This document shows, in pieces, positions 44,499 through 51,796 of a stretch of DNA of 64,000 nt. Under the pieces are notes generated by a model. That model was not told the DNA's origin, did not search any database, and worked only from the letters and a program-made list of their open reading frames with translations. Made by a program: the position numbers and the translations under genes. Within the stretch, counting starts at the first letter, position 1, and each line of letters opens with the position of its first letter. This DNA comes from Bradyrhizobium lablabi (lineage in GTDB: Bacteria; Pseudomonadota; Alphaproteobacteria; Rhizobiales; Xanthobacteraceae), in the NCBI RefSeq assembly GCF_018129385.1, contig NZ_JAFCLN010000023.1:1-64000 (forward strand), given 5' to 3'.

Positions 44499-44741
44499 AT
44501 GAGTGACACGCGTGCAGAACGGTTGCAGGTGATGCTGTCGCCCGAGGAACTGGCGGCGCTTGATGATTTCCGTTTCAAGCATCGGATGCCGACGCGAGCC
44601 GCCGCCGTCCGCGAACTGCTGAAGTTCGGGCTTCAGGCAGTCGGGATCGACGGCACGGCGGGTGTGAAATCCAGCGATTACGGAGTCTTCAGCCGGGGAC
44701 CGGGCAGCCACACTCAAAACGGATCGGACACAGAACCGTAG
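44499..44741 (+). CDS. Ribbon-helix-helix-like small DNA-binding protein
   Basis: The 80-residue protein starts with SDTRAERLQVMLSPEELAALDDFRFKHRMPTRAAAVRELLKFGLQ (shown in part), the strand-helix-helix pattern of Arc/CopG-type repressors. The C-terminal 30 residues are Gly/Ser-rich and probably disordered. The promoter region is AT-rich and carries repeated TACTCA half-sites, which suggests autoregulation. No toxin gene is recognisable next to it. Confidence 0.72.
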   Translation: MSDTRAERLQVMLSPEELAALDDFRFKHRMPTRAAAVRELLKFGLQAVGIDGTAGVKSSDYGVFSRGPGSHTQNGSDTEP

Positions 44742-44751
44742 AGCTGACTGC

Positions 44752-44789
44752 GCGAGAGGTTGGCCTCTATGCGAGAGGTTGGCCTCTAT
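44752..44789. repeat. 19-bp tandem repeat, two copies
   Basis: GCGAGAGGTTGGCCTCTAT occurs twice head to tail. Each unit contains an AGAGG-TTGG-CCTCT hairpin. The second copy covers the stop codon of the minus-strand gene 44786-45001, so the array may lie in its 3' end. Confidence 0.8.
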
Positions 44790-45001
44790 CCGGTATTCCC
44801 GTTGCCGGTATCATCGGGCACGGTACCGGCGCCGGGCGTCTTGTTGGCATCGGTGAGCTTTGGGTCACGCGTTGCCTCCCGCGAGACCGAATCCTTGTCT
44901 TTCCGATCCGTCTTGTGGACCGTCTGCGCGCGCTGCTTGTCTGCGGGCTGTTCCTGGCCCTTCTCGTCCTTCACGATGCCATGACCGGAATGTCGTCCCA
45001 T
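44786..45001 (-). CDS. Small hydrophilic hypothetical protein
   Basis: The 71-residue protein starts at MGRHSGHGIVKDEKGQEQP behind GAGGAGAG. It is Lys/Asp/Thr/Gly-rich with no hydrophobic core, probably disordered. It resembles the small stress-associated hydrophilic proteins common in rhizobia, but I cannot name a family. Confidence 0.6.
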   Translation of the reverse strand: MGRHSGHGIVKDEKGQEQPADKQRAQTVHKTDRKDKDSVSREATRDPKLTDANKTPGAGTVPDDTGNGNTG

Positions 45002-45053
45002 CGATCTCTCCTCAAATCGCGCGCCGGCGCCCTGTGGATGATGCCCTGTGAAT

Positions 45054-45272
45054 TCAGTGGATAATTTCGAGCGGCAGCCGGCACACTTCTGCACCATCGT
45101 CATTGGTGACGAGGATGGCGTAATATCGCTTGCGCAGCTCCGGCCGTTCGCCAAGCAGCCGCCGCGCAATGGCGTCGGCAGAGTCCATCGCCGCGATGTC
45201 GTCGGCGAGGTCGGCACCGCCCTGGTATGCAATGCCCTTCCAGTTGACGAGATCGAAATGATAGTGCGGCAT
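45054..45272 (-). CDS. DUF6894 family protein
   Basis: This is a 72-residue protein from MPHYHFDLVNWKGIAY. Members of this small rhizobial family begin M-P-x-Y-x-F-D/H-x-x-x and continue with GADLADDIAAMDSADAIARRLLGE (shown in part) and a C-terminal strand VCRLPLEIIH, as here. A GTG ten codons upstream (45302) is in frame, but its AGGAG is too close. The function is unknown. Confidence 0.68.
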   Translation of the reverse strand: MPHYHFDLVNWKGIAYQGGADLADDIAAMDSADAIARRLLGERPELRKRYYAILVTNDDGAEVCRLPLEIIH

Positions 45273-45445
45273 CGCCGTGCCGTGACGAGGTGTCTCGTTC
45301 ACGCTCCTGTGTCTTTGGAATAGGCGCGGAAGGACTATTTTGTTCCTCCTTCCGGAATTCGGCAGTCAAGAAACAACGAAACCCTGCGCGGGTTCCGCGA
45401 GGCAAAAAGCATCGAAATAGTTCACGACATCGGGAGGATACAGCG

Positions 45446-45703
45446 GTGGTCGAGGGCGATTTTGACCGATGGACTCTGGCGAACATGAACGCGGCGCTGG
45501 ACGAGGTCTGTAGAAAAATGCCGCGCGGCGAAGAGCATGCGACCCGCAAGCGGATCGCGAAACAAATCATCAAATGCGCAAGATCAGGCAGGACGACGCT
45601 CGATGAGCTCACCGCCGCCGGGCAACTGGCAGCCAGCCGCGATCCAGCAGGTTTTCCGGAGCAAATAGCGCATCGCGAGTACCAGATCGCTCGCAGCGCC
45701 TGA
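45446..45703 (+). CDS. Small conserved hypothetical protein
   Basis: The GTG at 45446 follows GGGAGGA with 8-base spacing, which decides the start in a longer open frame. The 85-residue product (VVEGDFDRWTLANMNAALDEVCRKMP, shown in part) is helical and basic, with RKRIAKQIIKCARSGRTTLDELTAAGQLA. I know similar short proteins from rhizobia but no function. Confidence 0.65.
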   Translation: MVEGDFDRWTLANMNAALDEVCRKMPRGEEHATRKRIAKQIIKCARSGRTTLDELTAAGQLAASRDPAGFPEQIAHREYQIARSA

Positions 45704-45733
45704 TTTTCCGTTGCTCGCCGGGCGCGATACCGG

Positions 45734-46630
45734 CTACTCCGCCGCGGCCTCCGCGCCGCCTCCGAGCGTTCGCGCCCGGATTTCCGCGATCTTGCGCTTC
45801 AGCGCGGCCTGGCGCGGGTCGGGCATAGCCGCAGCGCGGGCTTCCCGGATCGCGCCGGCGAGATCCGGCAAATTGAGCGCGCCGTCAAAGGTCGGCTTGG
45901 CCAGACCGTCGATGATCGCGTGCCAGTCCGCAAGGCCGTGGCGATATTCGCTGCTGTAGCCCTGCACCATGGTCGCGGTCTCGATGATCTCGCGCGCCGC
46001 GGCGGGCTGCTTGGTCAGCGCACGGTCGACCATATGCAGCCAGCGCTCGACCCAAAGCCGCTCCTTGCCGTAACGGATGGAGTAGCGGCGCCAGCGCCGC
46101 AGCGACGACTCCATCCGCAGGCGCAGGATGCCGAACCAGCTCTTGTTGTTGAAATGGACCGAGACCCGCTTGTGCGTCCATCCCAGCCAGTCCAGCAGGC
46201 CAAGGATCGGCTCGGCCACGACCGCGGGCAACACGTCGACCAGTTCGTCCAGCCGGAATTTCCTGATGTCGTTGGCGCGCGGCGTATCGGGGTCGGTTGC
46301 CAGCTCGATCAGCTTTTGCTGCGCGATGCGGATCGGATCTTCGTACGCCATGCGGATCGCCATCAGGCGCGCGATCTCGCCAAGCATGGCAGCGTCGACG
46401 CCGGGCTTTCCAATGAAGCGGCGCAGCCGGTAGACATAGACTCGGGCGTACGGCGTGCCCTGATACTCCGTCAGAAGGTGAATGGCTTCGCTGGCGACCG
46501 GAACGACCGCCTCGGGGAGGTTTTCGGGCAGGAACGCCGGACGATCGTCCTGTTCGCCGATGATGTCGGCGAACAGATAACGCATCGACTCCATGAAGTT
46601 CGAAAACGCACCCATGCTGCTGACGCTCAT
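45734..46630 (-). CDS. Stand-alone DUF6537-like protein
   Basis: The 298-residue protein resembles the C-terminal DUF6537 module of large indolepyruvate:ferredoxin oxidoreductase subunits. This shows in LLTEYQGTPYARVYVYRLRRF, RMAYEDPIRIAQQKL and MVQGYSSEYRHGLADWHAII. The catalytic 2-oxoacid oxidoreductase domains are absent; instead there is a short N-terminal lead (MSVSSMGAFSNFMESMRYLF). Its ATG overlaps the stop of the cyclic-nucleotide-binding gene by four bases (ATGA), so the two are co-translated. The assignment is from motif memory; the function is unknown. Confidence 0.68.
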   Translation of the reverse strand: MSVSSMGAFSNFMESMRYLFADIIGEQDDRPAFLPENLPEAVVPVASEAIHLLTEYQGTPYARVYVYRLRRFIGKPGVDAAMLGEIARLMAIRMAYEDPIRIAQQKLIELATDPDTPRANDIRKFRLDELVDVLPAVVAEPILGLLDWLGWTHKRVSVHFNNKSWFGILRLRMESSLRRWRRYSIRYGKERLWVERWLHMVDRALTKQPAAAREIIETATMVQGYSSEYRHGLADWHAIIDGLAKPTFDGALNLPDLAGAIREARAAAMPDPRQAALKRKIAEIRARTLGGGAEAAAE

Positions 46631-47283
46631 GCGGGTTTGGCAGCCGCCCTCGCCTGCTCCAGTTGCTGCTGTAGCGTATTGAGGTTCTCGAACAGCCGCG
46701 CGCTGGAGAGACGGAGGAAGTAGAAGCCGAACTCCGGATTTTGCACGTAGAGCTCCTCGACCTTGCTGTAGCTGACGGAAAGGATCAGGCCGGGTTCGAC
46801 GCATTCCAGCGTCTGCGTGCGCATGTTCGACGGCGACAGCATGCCAAGCTCACCGACGATGGCGCCGACCGGAAGCTCGATGCCCGATTCCACCAGGCGG
46901 AAGCGGCCGCTGACGATGTAGAGCATGTCCTCGGCTTTCTCGTCCTTGTAGAACAGGACCTCGCCCGCCTTGTACTGGCGCTCGGTCATGAACGGCTTTA
47001 GCCATTCCATCGACAGGTCGCCGCTGACGGATTTTCGAACGTCACGGATCAGTTGCAGCATCTGGTGCAGCCGCCAGGAATTGAGCGACAGCATCACCAG
47101 TTGCACCGCGATGACCAGATAATTATGGGTCGGAATCGCGGTTCCGATCAGCGCCACATTGAAGAGGATTCCGAACACACGCAACGGGATCATCGTCTTC
47201 ATCGTTGTGGAGGCAACCACGAAGATCGTCGCGAAAAGCGTGCCTGCCGTTCCCGCATGCTGTACCAGATGAGACGTATCCAT
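46627..47283 (-). CDS. Membrane protein with cyclic-nucleotide-binding domain
   Basis: The 218-residue protein starts at MDTSHLVQHAGT. About three hydrophobic helices fill residues 10-75. A CNMP-binding (CAP-ED) domain follows at about 100-200 (YKAGEVLFYKDEKAEDMLYIVSGRFRLV, GAIVGELGMLSPSNMRTQTLECVE, shown in part). GELGML stands where the phosphate-binding cassette GELAL/GEMA normally is. It could gate or anchor the partner encoded by the overlapping DUF6537 gene in response to cAMP or cGMP. It is divergent from a second CNBD protein, the K+ channel at 47711. Confidence 0.82.
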   Translation of the reverse strand: MDTSHLVQHAGTAGTLFATIFVVASTTMKTMIPLRVFGILFNVALIGTAIPTHNYLVIAVQLVMLSLNSWRLHQMLQLIRDVRKSVSGDLSMEWLKPFMTERQYKAGEVLFYKDEKAEDMLYIVSGRFRLVESGIELPVGAIVGELGMLSPSNMRTQTLECVEPGLILSVSYSKVEELYVQNPEFGFYFLRLSSARLFENLNTLQQQLEQARAAAKPA

Positions 47284-47710
47284 GGGAGCCAACCAGTCTT
47301 CCGGAGTAAGTCGTTTTGCGAATGCGTAAAGCGCGTGGCCGCCATCATAATCCGCGCGGCACCCCTCCGATATACGGACAATAGGCGACGATTTGTTTGG
47401 TTTTTCACACTCTCCGGTCAAAAATCGGGGCCTTATTGACCCCGCTGCGGACGGCCTGTCCCGGCGATGACGGACGGCCTCGCTGCACCGCCCCAAGACG
47501 CTCTCCCAGGCAGGGGCTCGCGAAAGCATGGCTCAGGCCGTGGCATCGTTGACGGCCTGCCCCGGCGCGGGCACCTTGCCGTATGCCCGGCATGGGCATT
47601 TCCCCCTCAAGGTTTCCGTGGAGAGGCACTGCCTCCCAATGCCAAGACCGATACCAAGACCGACGCTTCCATCCCTGTCACACTTCGTCGCCGCGACCGA
47701 AGGGCGAAAC
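47284..47710. other. 427-bp divergent region without a gene
   Basis: The region separates two cNMP-binding membrane protein genes. It contains short inverted repeats (TCCG-ATATA-CGGA near 47373; TGCCC-GGCAT-GGGCA near 47583) and presumably both promoters. An open frame runs into the channel gene from 47528 but has no ribosome site and no family match. Confidence 0.5.
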
Positions 47711-48763
47711 ATGACCCGGCCGGCCTATGTCGCGGTTGCGGCGGGCACGTCGGCGATGGTCCTGCTCACGGTCGATCCGGCCTACGAGGCGGCGCATCGC
47801 TGGGCCGATGCGGCGCTGTGGGCTTGCCTTGCCTTCTTCCTGTTCGAATGGGCGGTGCGGCTGCGCCATGCCATCCGCGCCGAACGCGGCCTTGCCTATG
47901 GGTTGTCTTTCCGCGGCCTGGTCGATGCGGCGTCCGTCATCGCCATTCCACTCGCCCTTGCCTTCGGTGCCCATCCCAAATCAGCCTGGCTGTTTGGCGT
48001 GGTCTGGGTGCTGAAACTGGTTCAGGGCATTCCGGGATTGCGGCAGTTGCGCCGCGTCCTGGTGCTGGAATCCGGACCGCTGCTCAGCGTGCTGGTGATC
48101 TTTCTGATGGTGGTTTTTCTGGCCTCGGTCGCCGAATATTTCCTGGAGCGGGACGTTCAGCCGGCGACGTTCGGCAGCGTGCCGGCCGCGTTCTGGTGGG
48201 CGGTGGTGACGCTGACCACGACAGGCTATGGCGACGTGGTGCCCGTCACGCCGCTCGGGCGCATCATCGCCGCCATGGTGATGATCTCCGGTCTCGGCGT
48301 GTTCGGGCTCTGGACCGGCATTCTGGCGACCGGCTTTGCCGCGGAGACGCGGCGCGACAATTTCCTGAAGACCTGGGAAAGCGTGAGCAAGGTGCCGTTC
48401 TTCGCGGCGCTTGGTCCCGCCGCGATCGCCGATGTCACCAACATGCTGCGGACCATGGACCTGCCGGCGCGCACCATGATCATGCGCAAGGGCCAGCAAG
48501 GCGACTGCATGTATTTCATCGCCGCCGGCGAGGTCGAGGTCGACCTTCCAGGCGGCAAGAAAGTGCCGCTCGGCGAAGGCGCGTTCTTCGGCGAGATGGC
48601 GCTGGTCGGCAACACCACGCGCTCGGCCAACATCACGACGACGCGGGTATCGCGGCTCCTGGTGCTTGATCTCGTCGACTTCCGCCTGTTGATGGCACGG
48701 CATCCGGAACTGGCCGAGACCATCGATGCCGAGGCCAAACGGCGCATACAGGAAAACAAGTAA
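47711..48763 (+). CDS. Cyclic-nucleotide-gated K+ channel (MlotiK1-like)
   Basis: The 350-residue protein is very close in length and layout to Mesorhizobium MlotiK1. It has six membrane segments, a pore with selectivity filter TGYGD at 171-175, and a C-terminal cNMP-binding domain (LPARTMIMRKGQQGDCMYFIAAGEVEVDL, shown in part; phosphate cassette EGAFFGEMALVGNTTRSAN). The start at 47711 follows AGGGCG; the longer frame is unlikely. It should conduct K+ when cAMP binds. An enoyl-CoA hydratase gene follows after 11 bp. Confidence 0.92.
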   Translation: MTRPAYVAVAAGTSAMVLLTVDPAYEAAHRWADAALWACLAFFLFEWAVRLRHAIRAERGLAYGLSFRGLVDAASVIAIPLALAFGAHPKSAWLFGVVWVLKLVQGIPGLRQLRRVLVLESGPLLSVLVIFLMVVFLASVAEYFLERDVQPATFGSVPAAFWWAVVTLTTTGYGDVVPVTPLGRIIAAMVMISGLGVFGLWTGILATGFAAETRRDNFLKTWESVSKVPFFAALGPAAIADVTNMLRTMDLPARTMIMRKGQQGDCMYFIAAGEVEVDLPGGKKVPLGEGAFFGEMALVGNTTRSANITTTRVSRLLVLDLVDFRLLMARHPELAETIDAEAKRRIQENK

Positions 48764-48774
48764 GGAGAATTTTC

Positions 48775-49557
48775 ATGCTGGACACCGAGGGCGCCAGCGC
48801 GCCGCTGCTGGACATTTCCGGCGCCCGCGCCACCATCCGCCTCAACCGGCCGAGGCATCACAACCGGCTGGAGGCGGGCGACCTCGGCGTGCTGCTGGAA
48901 CTGTTCGACCGGATCGAGGCCGATCCAACGTTGCGTGTGCTGGTGCTGACCGGCACCGGGCGCACCTTCTCGTCCGGCTACGATCTCGGTTCGGTCGCCG
49001 AGCGAGCGGTCAGCGCCAATGAACAGCAGAGCGCCGGGTCGGCCTTCGAGATCGTGGTCGATCGTCTCGAAGATCTCGGCGTGCCGACGATCTGCCGGCT
49101 CAACGGCGGCGTCTATGGTGGTTCGACCGACCTGGCGCTGGCCTGCGATTTCCGTATCGGCGTCGACACATCAGAGATGTTCATGCCGGCGGCGAGGCTC
49201 GGCCTGCATTATTACAAGAGCGGTATCCGCCGCTACGTGTCGCGGCTCGGCGTCGACAACGCCAAGATGCTGTTTCTGACGGCGCAGAAGATCGCCGCCC
49301 CCGAAATGCTGCGGATCGGCTACCTCACCGCGATGGTGCCGACGGAGGCGCTGGACGAGGAAGTCGACAGGCTCGCGGGTATCCTCGCCGGTAACGCCCC
49401 TCGCGCGATGGCCGGCATGAAGCGCGCCATCAACGAATTCGCCCGCGGCAAGCTGGACGAGGCCGCCGCCGACCAGCGCCATCGCGAGAGCATGCGCGGC
49501 GCCGAGATCAAGGAAGGCATCAAGGCCCGTGCCGAGAAGCGACCGCCGAAATTTTAG
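48775..49557 (+). CDS. Enoyl-CoA hydratase/isomerase family protein
   Basis: The 260-residue crotonase-fold protein lies behind AAGGAGAA. It has RATIRLNRPRHHNRLEAGDL, RTFSSGYDLGSV, and the oxyanion region RLNGGVYGGSTDLALACDFRIG. The second catalytic glutamate position reads MFMPAARLGLHYYKSG, so the usual PE motif is replaced by PAARL. The reaction may therefore not be simple hydration. It follows the K+ channel by 11 bp, possibly in one transcript, although the functional link is not obvious. Confidence 0.86.
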   Translation: MLDTEGASAPLLDISGARATIRLNRPRHHNRLEAGDLGVLLELFDRIEADPTLRVLVLTGTGRTFSSGYDLGSVAERAVSANEQQSAGSAFEIVVDRLEDLGVPTICRLNGGVYGGSTDLALACDFRIGVDTSEMFMPAARLGLHYYKSGIRRYVSRLGVDNAKMLFLTAQKIAAPEMLRIGYLTAMVPTEALDEEVDRLAGILAGNAPRAMAGMKRAINEFARGKLDEAAADQRHRESMRGAEIKEGIKARAEKRPPKF

Positions 49558-49558
49558 A

Positions 49559-49626
49559 GCATGATCCGGAAAAGTGGACACCGGTTTTCCCTCGCGACAA
49601 ACGAAGCGTTTGCGCGGAGATCATGC
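49559..49626. repeat. GCATGATC palindromic repeat, long form, copy 3
   Basis: It has the same order as 12167-12235: GCATGATCCGGAAAAGTGG, ACCGGTTTTCC, an inner AAACGAAGCGTTTGCG hairpin, then GATCATGC. It begins just after the enoyl-CoA hydratase stop. Confidence 0.75.
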
Positions 49627-49713
49627 TCAAACAAAAAGATAGAGCGGGATGACGATTCGAAGAAAAGTCATCCTGCGCTAGCGCGCGGTGCGTCAAAACG
49701 CCGGGACAGCGAT

Positions 49714-49727
49714 TTGAGCTAGATCAA
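49714..49727 (+). promoter_or_regulatory. FixK/FNR box upstream of universal stress protein
   Basis: TTGA-GCTAGA-TCAA is a perfect FNR/FixK-type site. Its centre (49720.5) is 41.5 bases before a start point expected from the -10-like TATTGT at 49750-49755. This is the class II spacing for FixK-activated promoters in Bradyrhizobium. Low-oxygen induction of the downstream Usp gene is inferred. Confidence 0.68.
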
Positions 49728-49776
49728 TCAAGCCGGCGCTGCCGCTGCCTATTGTCGTCAGCAACAGGAGTGTACG

Positions 49777-50607
49777 ATGGCCATCAAGGATATTCTCGTT
49801 GCGCTGACCAGCTATCCCGAACCTACCCAGGCGATCTCGGCAGCAAATGCCGTGTCGGTCGCGGCCGCGCTCGGCTCTCATCTTGCCGCGCTCTCGTTCG
49901 AGACCCGCGTGGAGGTGCCCGGCCATGTCATTTTCGTATCGGCGGTCGAAGGGATGATTGCCAACGAGACGGCCAGGAGCCGGGACAACGCACGCGATCT
50001 GCTCGCGGCGTTCGACGCGGCGGCCGAGAAGGCCGGCATCCTTCACGAGACCATCCTCGAGAAATGCATTCTGACTCGCGTGCCGGCCCTGCTTGTCGAG
50101 TATGCACGGCTGCGCGACCTCACGATCCTGCCTCTATCCTCCAGCAATCAGTGGGTTGCCGATGAGGTGATCTTCGGATCCGGGCGGCCGACGCTCATAC
50201 TGCCGGACGGGCCGGCCAAGCGGCCGTTCGCGCTCGGCACGGTCGTGGTGGCCTGGGATTTCAGCCGCGCCGCCGCCCGCGCGGTCTCCGATGCCTTGCC
50301 AATCCTCGAACTCGCCAGGCAGGTCCGCCTCGTCACCGTCGTCAACGAGAAGGCGATCGACAGCAGCCGCTCGGGCGAAGAACTCGCAAAAAATCTCGCG
50401 CGCCACGGCATTAATATTGTGCTGGACAAGGAAGATGCCAAAGGCCGTCAGATCGGCGAAACCCTGCAAACCTATGCGGCTTCGCATGGCGCGGATTTGC
50501 TGGTGATGGGCGCTTACGGCCACTCCCGGCTCCGCGATTTCGTGTTGGGAGGCGCGACCAGGAGCCTGCTTGCACAGCCGACGCTGCCGATCCTGCTGTC
50601 GCACTGA
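49777..50607 (+). CDS. Universal stress protein (two Usp domains)
   Basis: The 276-residue protein lies behind AGGAG. It opens with MAIKDILVALTSYPEP (Usp fold strand 1) and closes with HGADLLVMGAYGHSRLRDFVLGGATRSLL (shown in part). That segment holds the G-x2-G-x9-G ATP-binding motif, so the second domain should bind ATP; the first domain lacks it. Such proteins help cells survive low oxygen or stress. A FixK box sits in the promoter. No partner gene is adjacent except a small secreted protein downstream. Confidence 0.92.
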   Translation: MAIKDILVALTSYPEPTQAISAANAVSVAAALGSHLAALSFETRVEVPGHVIFVSAVEGMIANETARSRDNARDLLAAFDAAAEKAGILHETILEKCILTRVPALLVEYARLRDLTILPLSSSNQWVADEVIFGSGRPTLILPDGPAKRPFALGTVVVAWDFSRAAARAVSDALPILELARQVRLVTVVNEKAIDSSRSGEELAKNLARHGINIVLDKEDAKGRQIGETLQTYAASHGADLLVMGAYGHSRLRDFVLGGATRSLLAQPTLPILLSH

Positions 50608-50620
50608 ACGGCTCCGGCGA

Positions 50621-50644
50621 CGAACGTGATCGGAATCACGTTCG
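50621..50644. promoter_or_regulatory. Perfect CRP/FNR-type palindrome upstream of small secreted protein
   Basis: CGAACGTGAT-CGGA-ATCACGTTCG has 10-bp perfect arms and contains GTGA-N6-TCAC, the core of CRP-family sites. Its centre (50632.5) is about 41 bases before the start point expected from TAGATT at 50661-50666. There is no T run, so it is not a typical terminator of the Usp gene. Confidence 0.55.
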
Positions 50645-50710
50645 TTATGACGAGCGCTGCTAGATTCGACTCGCACCGTTTTGGTGCGATCAAACATTTG
50701 AGATTAGTGG

Positions 50711-50857
50711 ATGAAACGTATCACCGCTTTTGTCGCCGCGCTTCTGGCCGTCGGTTCTGTTATCGCCGGCTCGGTCGCGCACGCACAAACCGCGTCTGAT
50801 CCGAAGAGCCAACCGGGCAGCGGCCAGTGCCGGCTTTCGAACGGCCAGCGCTGCTAA
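50711..50857 (+). CDS. Small secreted protein, unknown
   Basis: A 48-residue protein starts with MKRITAFVAALLAVGSV, a clear signal peptide with probable cleavage after AHA (residue 24). The mature part of about 24 residues (QTASDPKSQPGSGQCRLSN, shown in part) has two cysteines near the end that could form a disulfide. It is followed by a strong terminator and preceded by a CRP-type palindrome with -10-like spacing, so it looks like a regulated single-gene unit. The family and function are not recognised. Confidence 0.65.
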   Translation: MKRITAFVAALLAVGSVIAGSVAHAQTASDPKSQPGSGQCRLSNGQRC

Positions 50858-50915
50858 GCCCCGGGGATAACGGCCGGCTGATGTTGAATTGAGCCGTACC
50901 GTTGAATACTTGCGG

Positions 50916-50947
50916 AAAACGCTCCACCTCGCGTGGGGCGTTTTTTC
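50916..50947 (+). terminator. Rho-independent terminator after small secreted protein
   Basis: An 11-bp stem (AAACGCTCCAC / GTGGGGCGTTT, one G-T wobble) with a 5-base loop is followed by a run of T. It ends the 50711 gene transcript. Confidence 0.85.
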
Positions 50948-50965
50948 GTTGCCGTCTCACAACTC

Positions 50966-51064
50966 CTCATTCCGGGGCGTGCGAAGCACGAGCCCGGAAT
51001 CCATAACTACGATCGTGAGTATGGATTCCGGGCCCGCGCCAAGAGGGCGCGTCCCGGAATGACG
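50966..51064. repeat. 99-bp palindromic repeat, CATTCCGG family, copy 2
   Basis: It matches the copies at 5417 and 55673 along its length: outer CATTCCGGGGCGTGCGAAGC and GTCCCGGAATGACGG arms, and inner CCCGGAATCCATA / TATGGATTCCGGG. It lies directly downstream of the nitroreductase gene. Confidence 0.75.
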
Positions 51065-51074
51065 GGGAGAGAGT

Positions 51075-51794
51075 CTACTCGGCGAAAGTGACCGTGTCGG
51101 CGATGCTGGCCCGCGAGGTGCGGTAGCTGTTCACCTTGTGACCGTGGTCGGCATAGCCGAAGGAAATGCCGCAGACCACGCGGCGGTCATCGGGCAGGTT
51201 GAAGTGGCGGCGGATCAGGCTTGAATGCCGCGCCAGCGCGGCCTGCGGGATGGTGCCCAGACCAAGCGCCTGCGCCGCCAGCATGAAATTGCCGACATAG
51301 GCGCCGCAATCGACAGCGCCGTAGACGCCCAGCGGTTCATCGGTGTGGATGATGGCAACATGCGGCGCGCCGAAGAAATTGTAATTCTCCAGCGCCTGTT
51401 TTGCGTAGGCCGCCTTGTCGCCGCGCGCGATGCCGAGCGTGTTGTAGAGCTGAAAGCCGCTCTCGCGCCGGCGATCGAGATAGACGCCGAGATACTCGCG
51501 TGGCGGCGGGAAGTCGTGGCCCTGCTCGGCGCCCGAGGCGGCCTCCGTGTAGATCAGTTTGCGAAAGCGCTCCTTGGCCTCGCCGCTCGCGATGATCACC
51601 TGCCAGGGCTGGCTGTTGCACCAGGACGCCGTGCGCTGGGCCACCGTGAGAACATGCTCGATGGTCTCGCGCGGCACGGGCTGCGGCAGGAACGCGCGAA
51701 CGGAATAGCGTTCGTTCAAAAGTTCTTCGAGCACGCCGATACGATCTTCGTTCACATAACGCGCTACGCGCGTCTTCGCCGCCGCATCCACCAT
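51075..51794 (-). CDS. Nitroreductase family protein
   Basis: The 239-residue protein starts at MVDAAAKTRVARYVNED; the longer open frame upstream is antisense to the next gene. The FMN-binding opening LLNERYSVRAFLPQPVPRETIEHVLTVAQRTASWCNSQPWQVIIA (shown in part) and the late ALGLGTIPQAALARHSSLIRR are typical of the nitroreductase fold. Such enzymes reduce nitro, quinone or enoate groups with NAD(P)H. Its start lies 2 bp after the upstream ACAD stop, so it belongs to the ACAD operon; the substrate is unknown. Confidence 0.88.
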   Translation of the reverse strand: MVDAAAKTRVARYVNEDRIGVLEELLNERYSVRAFLPQPVPRETIEHVLTVAQRTASWCNSQPWQVIIASGEAKERFRKLIYTEAASGAEQGHDFPPPREYLGVYLDRRRESGFQLYNTLGIARGDKAAYAKQALENYNFFGAPHVAIIHTDEPLGVYGAVDCGAYVGNFMLAAQALGLGTIPQAALARHSSLIRRHFNLPDDRRVVCGISFGYADHGHKVNSYRTSRASIADTVTFAE

Positions 51795-51796
51795 GA

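Noticed and set aside
44499..44741. Toxin-antitoxin locus
   Set aside because: The RHH protein looks antitoxin-like, but no toxin-like frame is adjacent on the same strand.
50621..50644. Palindrome as a terminator of the universal stress protein gene
   Set aside because: The stem is strong but no T run follows, and the GTGA-N6-TCAC core plus spacing to a -10-like element fit a CRP-family site better.
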